A stretch of 64,000 nt of DNA from Saprospiraceae bacterium (GTDB taxonomy: Bacteria; Bacteroidota; Bacteroidia; Chitinophagales; Saprospiraceae): the NCBI GenBank assembly GCA_016714445.1, contig JADJNF010000008.1, positions 248,001 to 312,000 on the forward strand, given 5' to 3'. The position numbers were made by a program, and so were the translations under genes. Positions 15,894-25,063 of this stretch are shown one piece after another. The notes below the pieces were generated by a model that was not told the DNA's origin, searched no databases, and saw only the letters and a list, made by a program, of their open reading frames with translations. Within the stretch, counting starts at the first letter, position 1; every line of letters begins with the position of its first letter.

Positions 15894-18623
15894 CTAAAGC
15901 ATGGTACTTATATAAAAGTACTTATTCAAATGTTTTAGCATTATTGCATTGAAGCCGGTTTTTAATTGCTTTTCACTAATATAGGTTCCTTTGACTTTTT
16001 TAAGTAAATTACCTTGTTTATCAAAAATAAATCCATCACTGCTACCATCAGGATACGTGATAAAAACTTTATCAGATTTTTGAGAAATATTAAAATCAAA
16101 TTCTTTTTCTGATGTAAAAATAACTTTATTTTCCAAATTCCTAAGTTCAAATTTTTTTAAATCATCAACGTAAAAAATATTCCACCCATTTTTAAATGAT
16201 TTTATTGGCTTATCTTTTGTGATAAATCCCAAATTATTTCCAACAGAATCAAATTTGACCCACGAGTCTTCTATTTTTACAAAAAAGTAATTTTTATAAA
16301 TATTAAAATCTTCAGGATTAGGTGGTGCACTCAATTTTGGAAGTTCTCTGATTAATTTACATGATTTATCAACTATTTGCCAATTAATTTCATTACTATT
16401 TTGAATTCCCACTAAGTTGAAATTACTTAAATTGGATGGGCCAGCTACATAGATGAAATCACTTAATTTCTCTCCTTTTATACTAAAATATGCATATAAA
16501 GCTTTTACTCTTTTATCTATATTTTGTGCTCGGAATACATAGTTGGGGTCTTTGATTTTGCTATATTGTAATCCCAACCATGTTATATCCCACGATTTAA
16601 TATTTTTACCTAAAATAATTATTCTACTTGTATCCTGAAAATATCCTTCATCATCCAAAACTCTTTCAATAATTAAATTTTTAGATATTGGAAAATAAAA
16701 TGCATTGGGTTTATAAGGCAAAATCCAATCACCTTTTGAATTAATTAATCCTGTACCATGAATATTTTGCTTCTTTTTTGTTTGGGGATTTGTTGGAGGT
16801 GGCGGTGCACTTGGCGCAATTAATTTTGATGGGTAATCAGTATTTGACTTAGGTTTTAAATCGTTAGAATTTGTAATGTAATCATTAAGTTTATCATGAT
16901 TCTTCCAAACTGTAATATATACTTCTTCGTCTAAGTTATCAAAAATATGATTCTCATTATTCATTATAAAGCCTTCTGGAATAATATTTTTATAATCTTT
17001 ACCAAAAATAAAATATTGTTTATCCATTTTTTTCCTGATAATATAATTTAATTCATTCCCTAAAATTTTAATGATTTCTCTGTCCACACCTATATTGCTG
17101 GGCAATACAATTTGTTTATTGGTTTCATTAAAAATTGCTTTTAAAACATCTTCATTTTTATCATAAAAGTAATTTCGTATTAGATCATTTTTATTATTTC
17201 TTTTTTCTGATTTTGAAAGCTCTCCATTTACATTATAAAAATCCCAAATATTCGAATTTCCAATATTTTTACAAGCAACTAAATGATCGTCGTTTTCTAT
17301 AAGTGAATATTTATTAATTATTAAGTCTTCTCCATCAATATTTTTTATTCCATATAATCCATTCAATAAGTATCTAATTTTAAATTCATTATTTATATTT
17401 AAAAGGTCTATTTTATTATAAATTGGTTCAAATATAGTTTTACCATCAAGATTTATTAATCCAATTAATTCATTTCTTGAAGTAACGAAATAGGGCTTTC
17501 CATTTATTTTTGTATATTCTTGAATGTCTACATTTCCTTTAAATTTTAAATCCAGATTTTGATTAAATAGTAAAGTAGCTGTATCGGTCTTGAATAAATG
17601 ATATTCAACTCCATTAAAATAACTTTTTGAATGCTGATGATTTATAAATTTTAAATCAATCAACTTTTGACCTTTAAAATCAATAACATCAAAATGCTTT
17701 TCACCAAAATGAGATATTATAAATTTATCATTTTTTGTATGACTTATTGACCCTGTATCTGTCTCATAAGTCACATTACCATTGAAATCCATGATTCCAT
17801 TAACAGTTTTATTCCGATTGTAAATCAAATATGAGTTTGAGCCAGGTTTTAAATCATAAAATGTTTGTCCTTTAATTGCATTGTCTGAAAATGAATAAAT
17901 TGAAAAGAGATTTTCCACTTTAGATTTTGATACAATAAACTCATCCTTTCTTTTTGCCCATTTAACGACTTCCCAGTCATAACCTGTTAAAAAAACACCT
18001 TTATTGTTAGCAGTTCCATACTTTCCAGATTCATTTTTTACTATGAAGTAATTTTTAGAAACACTCATTGCATCAAACAAACCTATTTGAAAAACTTTAT
18101 TCAAATTCATATCGAAAAAATTGACTTTCCCATCCTCAAAAAATCTAATATAACCATTATAAGCATTTATATACTTACCTTGACTATAACGTTCGTGATA
18201 ATCCTCCTCAAAACTTGAATAAGATTTGTTTTTCTTTAAAATTTCAATTTTTCTTTTAGTTTTTGAATTAAAATATACAGATTTGTTTGTATAATTGATT
18301 AAGAAAAGATAAGGAATTTCATATTTAGTATTTAAATAATCTTCTTCAAAATACTGCACTTTTAAAATTTCTATAAAGCCAAAACTTTCAAATTCATCAC
18401 CTGACCTTAAAGTTATAACATCTTTATTATTTTTCTTTGCTCGAAAATAATGTTGGTCATAATTTACAATATCATTAACTTCATCAAAAACCGGTGGTAA
18501 ATATTCCTTACCAATAGAATCTACAAGTGAAATTTTTCCATTTTCATTTAAAAATGGCAATAAAGTTTGTCCATTCAAATAAGAATGAAATAAAATAAAT
18601 AAAACAATAGACTTTAACTTCAT
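15894..18623 (-). CDS. WG-repeat-containing exported protein, 909 aa
   Basis: Signal peptide at residues 1-19 ('..FILFHSYLNGQ'). The rest is built of degenerate WG beta-repeats of about 40-60 residues, visible as 'GLYGIKNIDGEDLI', 'ELIGLINLDGKTIFEPIYNKI', 'GKYGTANNKGVFLT' and 'GTGLINSKGDWILPY'. A short Pro-rich linker ('PSAPPPPTNPQTKK') lies near residue 612. WG-repeat proteins are probably binding scaffolds; no enzymatic motif is visible. Very AT-rich and Asn/Lys-rich, more so than murA and rsgA on either side, which may reflect relaxed constraint or transfer. No sorting domain. It stands alone. Confidence 0.7.
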   Translation of the reverse strand: MKLKSIVLFILFHSYLNGQTLLPFLNENGKISLVDSIGKEYLPPVFDEVNDIVNYDQHYFRAKKNNKDVITLRSGDEFESFGFIEILKVQYFEEDYLNTKYEIPYLFLINYTNKSVYFNSKTKRKIEILKKNKSYSSFEEDYHERYSQGKYINAYNGYIRFFEDGKVNFFDMNLNKVFQIGLFDAMSVSKNYFIVKNESGKYGTANNKGVFLTGYDWEVVKWAKRKDEFIVSKSKVENLFSIYSFSDNAIKGQTFYDLKPGSNSYLIYNRNKTVNGIMDFNGNVTYETDTGSISHTKNDKFIISHFGEKHFDVIDFKGQKLIDLKFINHQHSKSYFNGVEYHLFKTDTATLLFNQNLDLKFKGNVDIQEYTKINGKPYFVTSRNELIGLINLDGKTIFEPIYNKIDLLNINNEFKIRYLLNGLYGIKNIDGEDLIINKYSLIENDDHLVACKNIGNSNIWDFYNVNGELSKSEKRNNKNDLIRNYFYDKNEDVLKAIFNETNKQIVLPSNIGVDREIIKILGNELNYIIRKKMDKQYFIFGKDYKNIIPEGFIMNNENHIFDNLDEEVYITVWKNHDKLNDYITNSNDLKPKSNTDYPSKLIAPSAPPPPTNPQTKKKQNIHGTGLINSKGDWILPYKPNAFYFPISKNLIIERVLDDEGYFQDTSRIIILGKNIKSWDITWLGLQYSKIKDPNYVFRAQNIDKRVKALYAYFSIKGEKLSDFIYVAGPSNLSNFNLVGIQNSNEINWQIVDKSCKLIRELPKLSAPPNPEDFNIYKNYFFVKIEDSWVKFDSVGNNLGFITKDKPIKSFKNGWNIFYVDDLKKFELRNLENKVIFTSEKEFDFNISQKSDKVFITYPDGSSDGFIFDKQGNLLKKVKGTYISEKQLKTGFNAIMLKHLNKYFYISTML

Positions 18624-18731
18624 AAAAATTTAGCTTTAAAACTTAACATGTAATGCCATTTCATTATAAAATATCACACAAATTCCAATCACCCAGACAT
18701 AAAAATAATTTGCTTGCTAAGAAATTACAAT

Positions 18732-19679
18732 TCACACATCACTATGTCTTTCCCAATAGTTCTGATCTTCTACTTCTTCCAGCAGTCCCAGATAGTTCTG
18801 GTATCTTATGTGACTTATTTCTCCTGACTCTACCGCGGCTTTAATGGCACATTTAGGTTCATTTCTATGCGTACAGTTGGCAAATTTACACTGATCTGCA
18901 ATAGCAAAAAATTCTTTGAAATTATGGGCAATATCCATAACTTCCAGATGTGAGAATGCCAGTGTTTTTATCCCGGGAGTATCAATAATCTGCCCTCCAA
19001 ATGACAGATCAAACATTTCAGCAAAGGTAGTGGTATGCTGACCTTTGCCGGAAAAGTCTGAAATTTCTTCTGTCCTAAGATCTAAAGTCGGTTCTATAGC
19101 ATTGACCAAGGTCGATTTTCCTACTCCCGACTGTCCTGCTATGAGGGTGACTTTATCTTTGAGCAAGGTCCGAATCTCCTTCAAACCATCTTTTGTAACA
19201 GATGATGCCTTGATGACTCTGTGACCGATTTTGGTATAAATCGCATTAAGCTCATTATAATAAACCAAATCATCATCAGTATAAATATCTGATTTATTAA
19301 ATACTATGATAGCCGGTATCGAGTAAGGTTCAGTCATGATGAGAAATCGGTCTATAAATCCCACTTTTAAATTGGGTTCGCGCATGGTGACGATAAGTAA
19401 TACCTGATCTACATTGCTGGCCAAAAAATGAAGCTGGTGTTTTTTGCGGGGCGACTGTCTTACAACGTAGTTTTTGCGTGGTGAGATGGCCTTGATCACA
19501 CCCCTGATCTCATCAGAGTCCTCCATTTCCAGTGTCACTTCATCGCCTACAGCTATTGGATTGGTGAGTTTTAGTCCGTCGAGCTTTATTTTCCCTGCAA
19601 TACGACTTTTGATGATTTCACCATTCGGAATTCTGACATTATACCAGCTACCGGTGGATTTTATGACAATACCAGTCAT
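18732..19679 (-). CDS. rsgA: Ribosome small subunit-dependent GTPase A
   Basis: Circularly permuted GTPase that helps late 30S maturation. 315 residues: N-terminal OB fold (1-65), then G4 'NKSD' (128-131), G1 'GQSGVGKS' (182-189) and G3 'DTPG' (233-236), the permuted order that defines the family, and a C-terminal zinc finger with C264, C269, H271 and C277. It overlaps the upstream GGGP synthase gene by 4 bp, so the two are translationally coupled. Confidence 0.96.
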   Translation of the reverse strand: MTGIVIKSTGSWYNVRIPNGEIIKSRIAGKIKLDGLKLTNPIAVGDEVTLEMEDSDEIRGVIKAISPRKNYVVRQSPRKKHQLHFLASNVDQVLLIVTMREPNLKVGFIDRFLIMTEPYSIPAIIVFNKSDIYTDDDLVYYNELNAIYTKIGHRVIKASSVTKDGLKEIRTLLKDKVTLIAGQSGVGKSTLVNAIEPTLDLRTEEISDFSGKGQHTTTFAEMFDLSFGGQIIDTPGIKTLAFSHLEVMDIAHNFKEFFAIADQCKFANCTHRNEPKCAIKAAVESGEISHIRYQNYLGLLEEVEDQNYWERHSDV

Positions 19680-20452
19680 GGAACTAAGTTAATATTACGG
19701 ACAGCGGATTGCTCATGAATGGCAGCAGCTATATCTCTGATAAGTTGAGGATCTTTTTCAATGGCATTTCCTACCACCAGAATATCAGCACCGGCTTTTG
19801 CATTGGCAGCTGCTTTTTCCGGGGTAGATATACCGCCACCTATGATTAAAGGTATATTGATGGCACTACTCACGGTTTTTATCATTGACTCAGAAATGGG
19901 GTTTTTTGCGCCACTTCCGGCATCCATATAAATTTGTTTTAAACCCAGCATTTCTCCGGCCATAGCTGTACACAGTGCGATATCATCTTTATTGGCTGGG
20001 ATAGGACTGGTATTGCTCATATACTGAACACTGGTCATAATCCCTCCATCAACTAGCATATATCCTGTCGATATAATTTCAAGCGGGCTGACCTTTAAAA
20101 AAGGGGCTGTAATCACATGTTTTCCAATCAGGAGGTCAGCATTACGTCCGGAAATCAAAGATAGAAATAATATCGCGTCTGCTTTATAGCTTAACTGATG
20201 TGAATTGCCAGGAAACAAAATCATGGGAATATGGCACATTTCCTTCATAGACTTCAGTACATAATCCAGCATATCATTTACTACCAGACTGCCTCCTATA
20301 AAAAAATAATCTACCCCTGCCTCAACGGAGAGTTCCAGGACTTTACTGATTTTGCCTAGTCTGACTTTATCCGGATCTATGAGTACCACAAATTTTTTTC
20401 CTCCGGTTTTTTTGGCCTCCAGAAATTGGTTGTACAGATTATTAGCAATCAT
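19676..20452 (-). CDS. Geranylgeranylglyceryl phosphate synthase family protein (PcrB-like)
   Basis: TIM-barrel prenyltransferase that joins a polyprenyl diphosphate to sn-glycerol-1-phosphate. 258 residues. Motifs: 'FVVLIDPDK' (residues 22-30), 'FFIGGSLV', 'PMILFPGN' (phosphate binding), 'YMDAGSGAKNPI', 'PLIIGGGIS' and 'ADILVVGNAIEKD'. The archaeal enzyme makes the first ether lipid bond; Bacteroidota carry a group II homologue of similar length. The lipid made in this organism is not known from sequence. Start at ATG 20452. Confidence 0.9.
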   Translation of the reverse strand: MIANNLYNQFLEAKKTGGKKFVVLIDPDKVRLGKISKVLELSVEAGVDYFFIGGSLVVNDMLDYVLKSMKEMCHIPMILFPGNSHQLSYKADAILFLSLISGRNADLLIGKHVITAPFLKVSPLEIISTGYMLVDGGIMTSVQYMSNTSPIPANKDDIALCTAMAGEMLGLKQIYMDAGSGAKNPISESMIKTVSSAINIPLIIGGGISTPEKAAANAKAGADILVVGNAIEKDPQLIRDIAAAIHEQSAVRNINLVP

Positions 20453-20598
20453 ATTTTAATTTCATAAACGTACGTAAAGGTAAATATAAAACGTGTAGTA
20501 CCTTTCTTTTTAAAAGGAAAATAGTAGAATTTAATATTAAAAGAGTGTACAATATAAAATTTTATGCACAAAATAGCACTTTGTTGTAGTTTCAGAAT

Positions 20599-20633
20599 AA
20601 AAAAAAAGAGCCTAACAGTGTAATGTTAGACTC
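20599..20633 (-). terminator. Rho-independent terminator after tRNA-Met
   Basis: On the minus strand, GAGTCTAACA and TGTTAGGCTC form a 10-bp stem with one mismatch and a 6-nt loop, followed by a run of 9 T. It begins 7 nt after the tRNA 3' end. Confidence 0.88.
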
Positions 20634-20640
20634 TCATCTG

Positions 20641-20714
20641 TAGCGTGAGGCGGGCATGATCCGCCGACCTCGCGATTATGAATCGCGCGCTCTAACCAGC
20701 TGAGCTACCACGCC
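20641..20714 (-). tRNA. tRNA-Met (CAT), elongator type
   Basis: 74-nt cloverleaf on the minus strand: acceptor GGCGTGG/TCACGCT with G-U at both ends of the stem, D-arm GCTC/GAGC, anticodon stem CGCGA/TCGCG with loop TTCATAA, T-stem GGCGG/CCGCC, discriminator A, CCA not encoded. The anticodon stem lacks the three G-C pairs of initiator tRNA, so it is elongator Met or possibly the lysidine-modified Ile2. The T-loop reads ATCATGC, with A at 54 and T at 58 rather than T54 and A58. Confidence 0.93.
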
Positions 20715-20828
20715 GACAATCGTTTATTTCAAAACGGCTGCAAAGATAATTGATTTAGCTAAAATACAATAAAATCTGTCCAAAAATTATTTTCAATTTT
20801 AATTGAACAGTAAATGGTTTATATGAGA

Positions 20829-21389
20829 TTAGACATCAGTACCACTTATATCGTTTAAATTGACCTTGTTAGGGTCTGCTTCTTTTTTTAAGAAGATAGA
20901 CATAATGGCTGAAACTATAAGAACCATGATTGATCCTGTAAAAATATTAATCAACTGACGTAAAGGTGTAAAAGAATTGGCAGCATCTTCTTCAGCTTTC
21001 TCCAAAGCTTCGGCCATTTGATCCTCAGGCATACCAAAACTCTCCATCATTGATCTGGCTGCATCTACACTCATTTGGGTGAGCTTTTCTACCAATGACG
21101 GATCAACTAGTTGAATCAAAATAATTAAAAACAAAGTACCAATAACTAATCCTACAAATCCGGTTAGAAATGTGGTTTTCAAGGCTTCTCCATAGGTTAA
21201 CACACCTCCTCTATCACCGCGCTCTGCTTTACCTGCAATATAAAATATAATGCACATTATTATGATACCCAAAAGCATCTGTAACCATATATTAATTGGC
21301 ATCACATAAAAAGAGATAAGTTGTATTAAGATACTCAAGATGCCATAATAAATACCGTATTTGGCCCAATTGGTTTGTAATAAGTCCAT
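20829..21389 (-). CDS. DUF4199 domain-containing membrane protein
   Basis: 186 residues, with four hydrophobic segments: about residues 12-30, 36-52, 72-96 and 146-168. 'AKYGIYYGILSILIQL' at the start and 'LTYGEALKTTFLTGFVG' are the family's characteristic segments. An acidic helical loop (110-140) separates helices 3 and 4. Function unknown; widespread in Bacteroidota. It is 12 nt downstream of the 520-residue membrane protein gene. Confidence 0.82.
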   Translation of the reverse strand: MDLLQTNWAKYGIYYGILSILIQLISFYVMPINIWLQMLLGIIIMCIIFYIAGKAERGDRGGVLTYGEALKTTFLTGFVGLVIGTLFLIILIQLVDPSLVEKLTQMSVDAARSMMESFGMPEDQMAEALEKAEEDAANSFTPLRQLINIFTGSIMVLIVSAIMSIFLKKEADPNKVNLNDISGTDV

Positions 21390-21401
21390 TGTTTTGATTT
21401 T

Positions 21402-22964
21402 TTAGTGTTTAATAATGGGTAAATTTATCGAATCTTTTACAATCTCCCCAGAGTTTTTGTAAAAATTTCTTATAAATTTTACATTGTGTATGCCTTTCTG
21501 AATAGAATCCGTATTGAAAAAACATTTGAGTCCTTGTTCATGATAATGCGGGTGTGTATAAAAATAACATTTATCTAAAGATATACTTACAGAATCAATA
21601 TAAAATTTCAGATTTGAAGTATAACTTTTTATGACTCTCTGCACCTTAGCCATCTTTTCATTATTAATTTCCCCATTCCAAAATGCAACCCTCTGGTCTA
21701 TTTTTAGTCCTAAGGAATCTATTTCTGTTTGAATCAGCATATTCTTCTCTTTTTTAAATTCCTTATTCAGAGTTCTTCTTTTTTCATATAAATCAGAGAT
21801 TTCTTCTGACTTCAACTTTTCAATATCTGAGATCTTCTTATCCGAAAGTCCGTTCAGATTAAACCACCGTATGCTAAATCCCTTCTTTTCATAAGGAGAA
21901 ATAGATGTATCTTTTTCAAGCAGTTTTATAAGGTAGTCATCTGTTTTTATAAATATTGATGATACTGGTTCAGAAATATTAAATTTTTCCATAGAAATCC
22001 ATTTTAACTTCTGTTTGTTAATTTTTCTTTCTTCATTCGGATATTCCTGTAGCATGATGTTTCTAAGATCGTCATAGTAATAATCGTCCAATAGATTTCC
22101 TGTTGAAATCAATGCATTTCGATCCGGCAAATATGGATTTGAATTGTTTTCCAGAATAGTATTTCCGGCAATCATCAAAAAGATATAAGGTATCGAAAGA
22201 TAAAACAGTTTACGTGTATATGCATTGTCTATAAAATTATACAGCAACGGACGATACAGAAATGACAGAGTGACAACACTATAATATCTGTACAGGTAAT
22301 AATACAACGTAGAAATATGCTTTTCTCTTATTTTTTTGAATCCACCAAGCGTAATCAAATCTATAAAAACAAGTCCACCTAAAGTAAAGTAAACTGTGCC
22401 AAATAATCCTATCAGGGTGATTAAAATTTCGTTGTTTGGGCTTATTTTTGCCCCGATCATTACAATAAGTATGGTTTGTAGTATAAAAATCATCAGGGAT
22501 GTAAACAAAAGGAAAAGTAAAAATGTATAGGCAAAAAGGACACTACATATTTTCTCCAGCCTTTCTATAAAATCATCATAAGTGCCAACCGTTTCTTTTA
22601 AAAAACTTGTGAATCTTTCTGAGTATCCCAATGAATCATAATCAATTTCTTGTGAAACATATCTTAGACCTATGGCCCCAATCCAAAGTCCTCTCAGAAT
22701 CACGTGTACCAGTAGGTTTATAAAAAAAATCAGCCAGCCTGTTTTAAAAATAAATCCAACTAACCCTACAAATACACCTATTTCGCCAATAACCTCATTT
22801 TCTTTGAAAAAATAAAAATCAGTGATCAGTGATCTTCCTGAATAAATACCAAAAATAGCAAATCCTGAGATCAGAAGTTCTAATTGCCAGGATTCTTGCT
22901 GGAGTTTTTCCAACCATTCTTTAAAAATGGATTTTGATTCTTTATCTGACCTGGTTTCGCTCAT
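21402..22964 (-). CDS. Hypothetical membrane protein, 520 aa
   Basis: About seven hydrophobic segments in the first 300 residues (near 28-45, 60-92, 145-172, 180-205, 230-245, 255-275), then a soluble C-terminal region of about 220 residues rich in Lys/Glu that includes coiled-coil-like sequence around 'SDLYEKRRTLNKEFKKEK'. The N-terminal 'LQQESWQLELLISGFAIFGIYSG' is amphipathic. I do not recognise the family. Between nadB (18 bp) and the DUF4199 gene (12 bp), so all three may share a transcript. Confidence 0.65.
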   Translation of the reverse strand: MSETRSDKESKSIFKEWLEKLQQESWQLELLISGFAIFGIYSGRSLITDFYFFKENEVIGEIGVFVGLVGFIFKTGWLIFFINLLVHVILRGLWIGAIGLRYVSQEIDYDSLGYSERFTSFLKETVGTYDDFIERLEKICSVLFAYTFLLFLLFTSLMIFILQTILIVMIGAKISPNNEILITLIGLFGTVYFTLGGLVFIDLITLGGFKKIREKHISTLYYYLYRYYSVVTLSFLYRPLLYNFIDNAYTRKLFYLSIPYIFLMIAGNTILENNSNPYLPDRNALISTGNLLDDYYYDDLRNIMLQEYPNEERKINKQKLKWISMEKFNISEPVSSIFIKTDDYLIKLLEKDTSISPYEKKGFSIRWFNLNGLSDKKISDIEKLKSEEISDLYEKRRTLNKEFKKEKNMLIQTEIDSLGLKIDQRVAFWNGEINNEKMAKVQRVIKSYTSNLKFYIDSVSISLDKCYFYTHPHYHEQGLKCFFNTDSIQKGIHNVKFIRNFYKNSGEIVKDSINLPIIKH

Positions 22965-22982
22965 TATTACCGATTTAATGAT

Positions 22983-24584
22983 TTATAAGTAAGTTGTCTC
23001 AGTATAATCGAATTGTCCGGGATGGTCTGTATTGTAATGTAATCCACGGCTTTCTTTACGCATTTCTGCTGCTTTGGTAATCAAATAGGCAATGGTAATC
23101 AGATTGCGTAGTTCACACAACTGTGGAGATATGATCGTTGTCGTATATAATAATTCTGTTTCTTTATATAATAAGTGGAGTCGATCCATAGCTCTTTTGA
23201 GACGCACATCCGTACGGACAATACCCACATAGCTGCTCATGATTTCCTTAAGTTCCTTCAGACTTTGGGTGATGAGTACCATTTCTTTAGGTTCTGTTGT
23301 ACCTTCAGCATTCCATTCAGGGATATTGGGCTCTAGCTCTAAAAAATCTATCTTTTTCAAAATGTCCTGATGAATCCTATCTGCAAAGACCAGACCTTCC
23401 AGCAATGAGTTGGACGCAAGTCTATTTGCTCCATGGAGACCGGAATTAGTACATTCCCCTGCTGCATAAAGTCTGGATATGGAAGTTTTCCCCATTTCAT
23501 CTATAAGTATTCCCCCACATAAATAATGACATGCGGGCACTACAGGAATTAAATCTTTGGTTGGGTCTATGCCAAGGCTTCTGCATTTGTCTGTGATATT
23601 GGGGAAGTGTCTATAAAAAGCCTGCTGATCCAGATGAGTACAATCCAGATATTCAAATTCGTCCCCGCGCATTTTCATTTCATTATCAATCGCTCTAGCA
23701 ACGATATCCCTGGGTGCCAATGACAATCGCTCATCATATTTATGCATAAATTCCTTCCCGTCAGTGGTTTTGAGAATGGCACCAAATCCACGTACGGCTT
23801 CAGATACCAGAAAAGATGGATTCTCCCCTGCCGGATTGTAAAGTGATGTAGGATGAAATTGAATAAATTCCATATTGGCCACCCTACCTTTTGCCCTGTA
23901 AACCATGGCAATGCCATCGCCTGAAGCAATGACAGGATTTGTCGTACTTTTGTATACCTGACCTGCACCACCTGTGGCAAGTATCGTTACTTTGGCCAAA
24001 AAAGTTTCTATTTCTTTACTCCTTTTATTAAATACATAAGCGCCATAACATTCAATGTCCGGGGTTAGTCGGGTTATATTTCTCCCTTTGTGATGCTGGG
24101 TGATGATATCAATGGCAAAATAATGTTCGTGAAAGACGATGTTGCTATACTGTTTTGCTTTATCATTGAGTGTGCGCTGTATTTCCCAGCCGGTGATATC
24201 TTTATAGTGCAAAATTCGGTTTTCTGAGTGGCCACCTTCACGACCAAGATCGTATTCTCCTTCCTTATTTCTATCAAATCTGGCGCCCCACTCTATAATG
24301 TCTTTAACTCGCTCAGGGCCTTCTTTGACCACTATATCCACTATTTTTTTATCGCAAATACCGTCGCCGGCATCCAAGGTATCTGCAACATGTTTGGCAA
24401 AATTATCCATATCATTGTCCCAAACAGCAGCTACACCGCCCTGCGCATAGCTTGTATTGGATTCCTTTTCATTTGTTTTGGTCAAAACTGTGATTTTAAG
24501 ATCCGGTCGTTTTTCCGCCATTCTGATGGCAAATGAAAATCCTGCAACTCCTGCACCTATTACTAAAATATCGGTTTGTATCAA
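22983..24584 (-). CDS. nadB: L-aspartate oxidase
   Basis: Flavoenzyme that oxidises aspartate to iminoaspartate, the first step of de novo NAD synthesis. 533 residues. FAD-binding 'VIGAGVAGFSFAIRMAE' at 6-22, 'SYAQGGVAAVW', the substrate-binding 'GREGGHSENRILHYKD' and the catalytic-region 'DERLSLAPRDIVARAI' are all present, and the C-terminal helical domain is complete. The 'SxAQGG' and capping-domain pattern separates it from succinate dehydrogenase flavoprotein. nadA and nadC are not in the window. Confidence 0.95.
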   Translation of the reverse strand: MIQTDILVIGAGVAGFSFAIRMAEKRPDLKITVLTKTNEKESNTSYAQGGVAAVWDNDMDNFAKHVADTLDAGDGICDKKIVDIVVKEGPERVKDIIEWGARFDRNKEGEYDLGREGGHSENRILHYKDITGWEIQRTLNDKAKQYSNIVFHEHYFAIDIITQHHKGRNITRLTPDIECYGAYVFNKRSKEIETFLAKVTILATGGAGQVYKSTTNPVIASGDGIAMVYRAKGRVANMEFIQFHPTSLYNPAGENPSFLVSEAVRGFGAILKTTDGKEFMHKYDERLSLAPRDIVARAIDNEMKMRGDEFEYLDCTHLDQQAFYRHFPNITDKCRSLGIDPTKDLIPVVPACHYLCGGILIDEMGKTSISRLYAAGECTNSGLHGANRLASNSLLEGLVFADRIHQDILKKIDFLELEPNIPEWNAEGTTEPKEMVLITQSLKELKEIMSSYVGIVRTDVRLKRAMDRLHLLYKETELLYTTTIISPQLCELRNLITIAYLITKAAEMRKESRGLHYNTDHPGQFDYTETTYL

Positions 24585-24661
24585 AATGCTAAAATTTGTT
24601 CCTAAAATATAATAATTGTCTTTATCCGCTAATTTACTACTTAAAAATATACTTCACAACC

Positions 24662-25063
24662 TTATTTGATCAGTGATTTTACCTCACTGATGGTTACAAT
24701 TTTATCAGATTTATTTCCCCAACTATTCATAATATAATTCATGACATCCACAATCTCTTCATCTGTCAGACCCGGCAATGGCATAGTGCCGTTATACTCT
24801 ATGCCGTTTACTTTTATTTTTCCTTTCTGACCATATTTTACAGATCGAATGCTTTCTTCCCTATATTTTACCAAAAAATCTGATTTAGCTAAAGGAGGAA
24901 AAATCTTTTCAGTTCCTTCACCGTTTGGCTTATGGCATACTATACAAAAGTCATTGTATACATCCTTACCCCGAGCTATACTTTTAGAGAGTTCTGTATC
25001 CTGAATAAATGAAAAACCAGCAAAAAAAACAACCAAAACACCCATTCGTTTTATATGATTCAT
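24662..25063 (-). CDS. Periplasmic c-type cytochrome, monohaem
   Basis: 133 residues. Signal peptide 1-20, one haem site C40-I-V-C43-H44, and a likely axial Met94 in 'NGTMPLPGLT'. Its ATG overlaps the stop of the PQQ-type dehydrogenase gene by 4 bp, so it is very probably the electron acceptor of that enzyme, carrying electrons to the respiratory chain. Length and motif fit class I cytochromes of the CytC oxidase-CBB3-like type. Confidence 0.9.
   Translation of the reverse strand: MNHIKRMGVLVVFFAGFSFIQDTELSKSIARGKDVYNDFCIVCHKPNGEGTEKIFPPLAKSDFLVKYREESIRSVKYGQKGKIKVNGIEYNGTMPLPGLTDEEIVDVMNYIMNSWGNKSDKIVTISEVKSLIK

Noticed and set aside
24228..24536. 102-residue ORF opposite nadB
   Set aside because: Antisense shadow of the conserved FAD-binding region.
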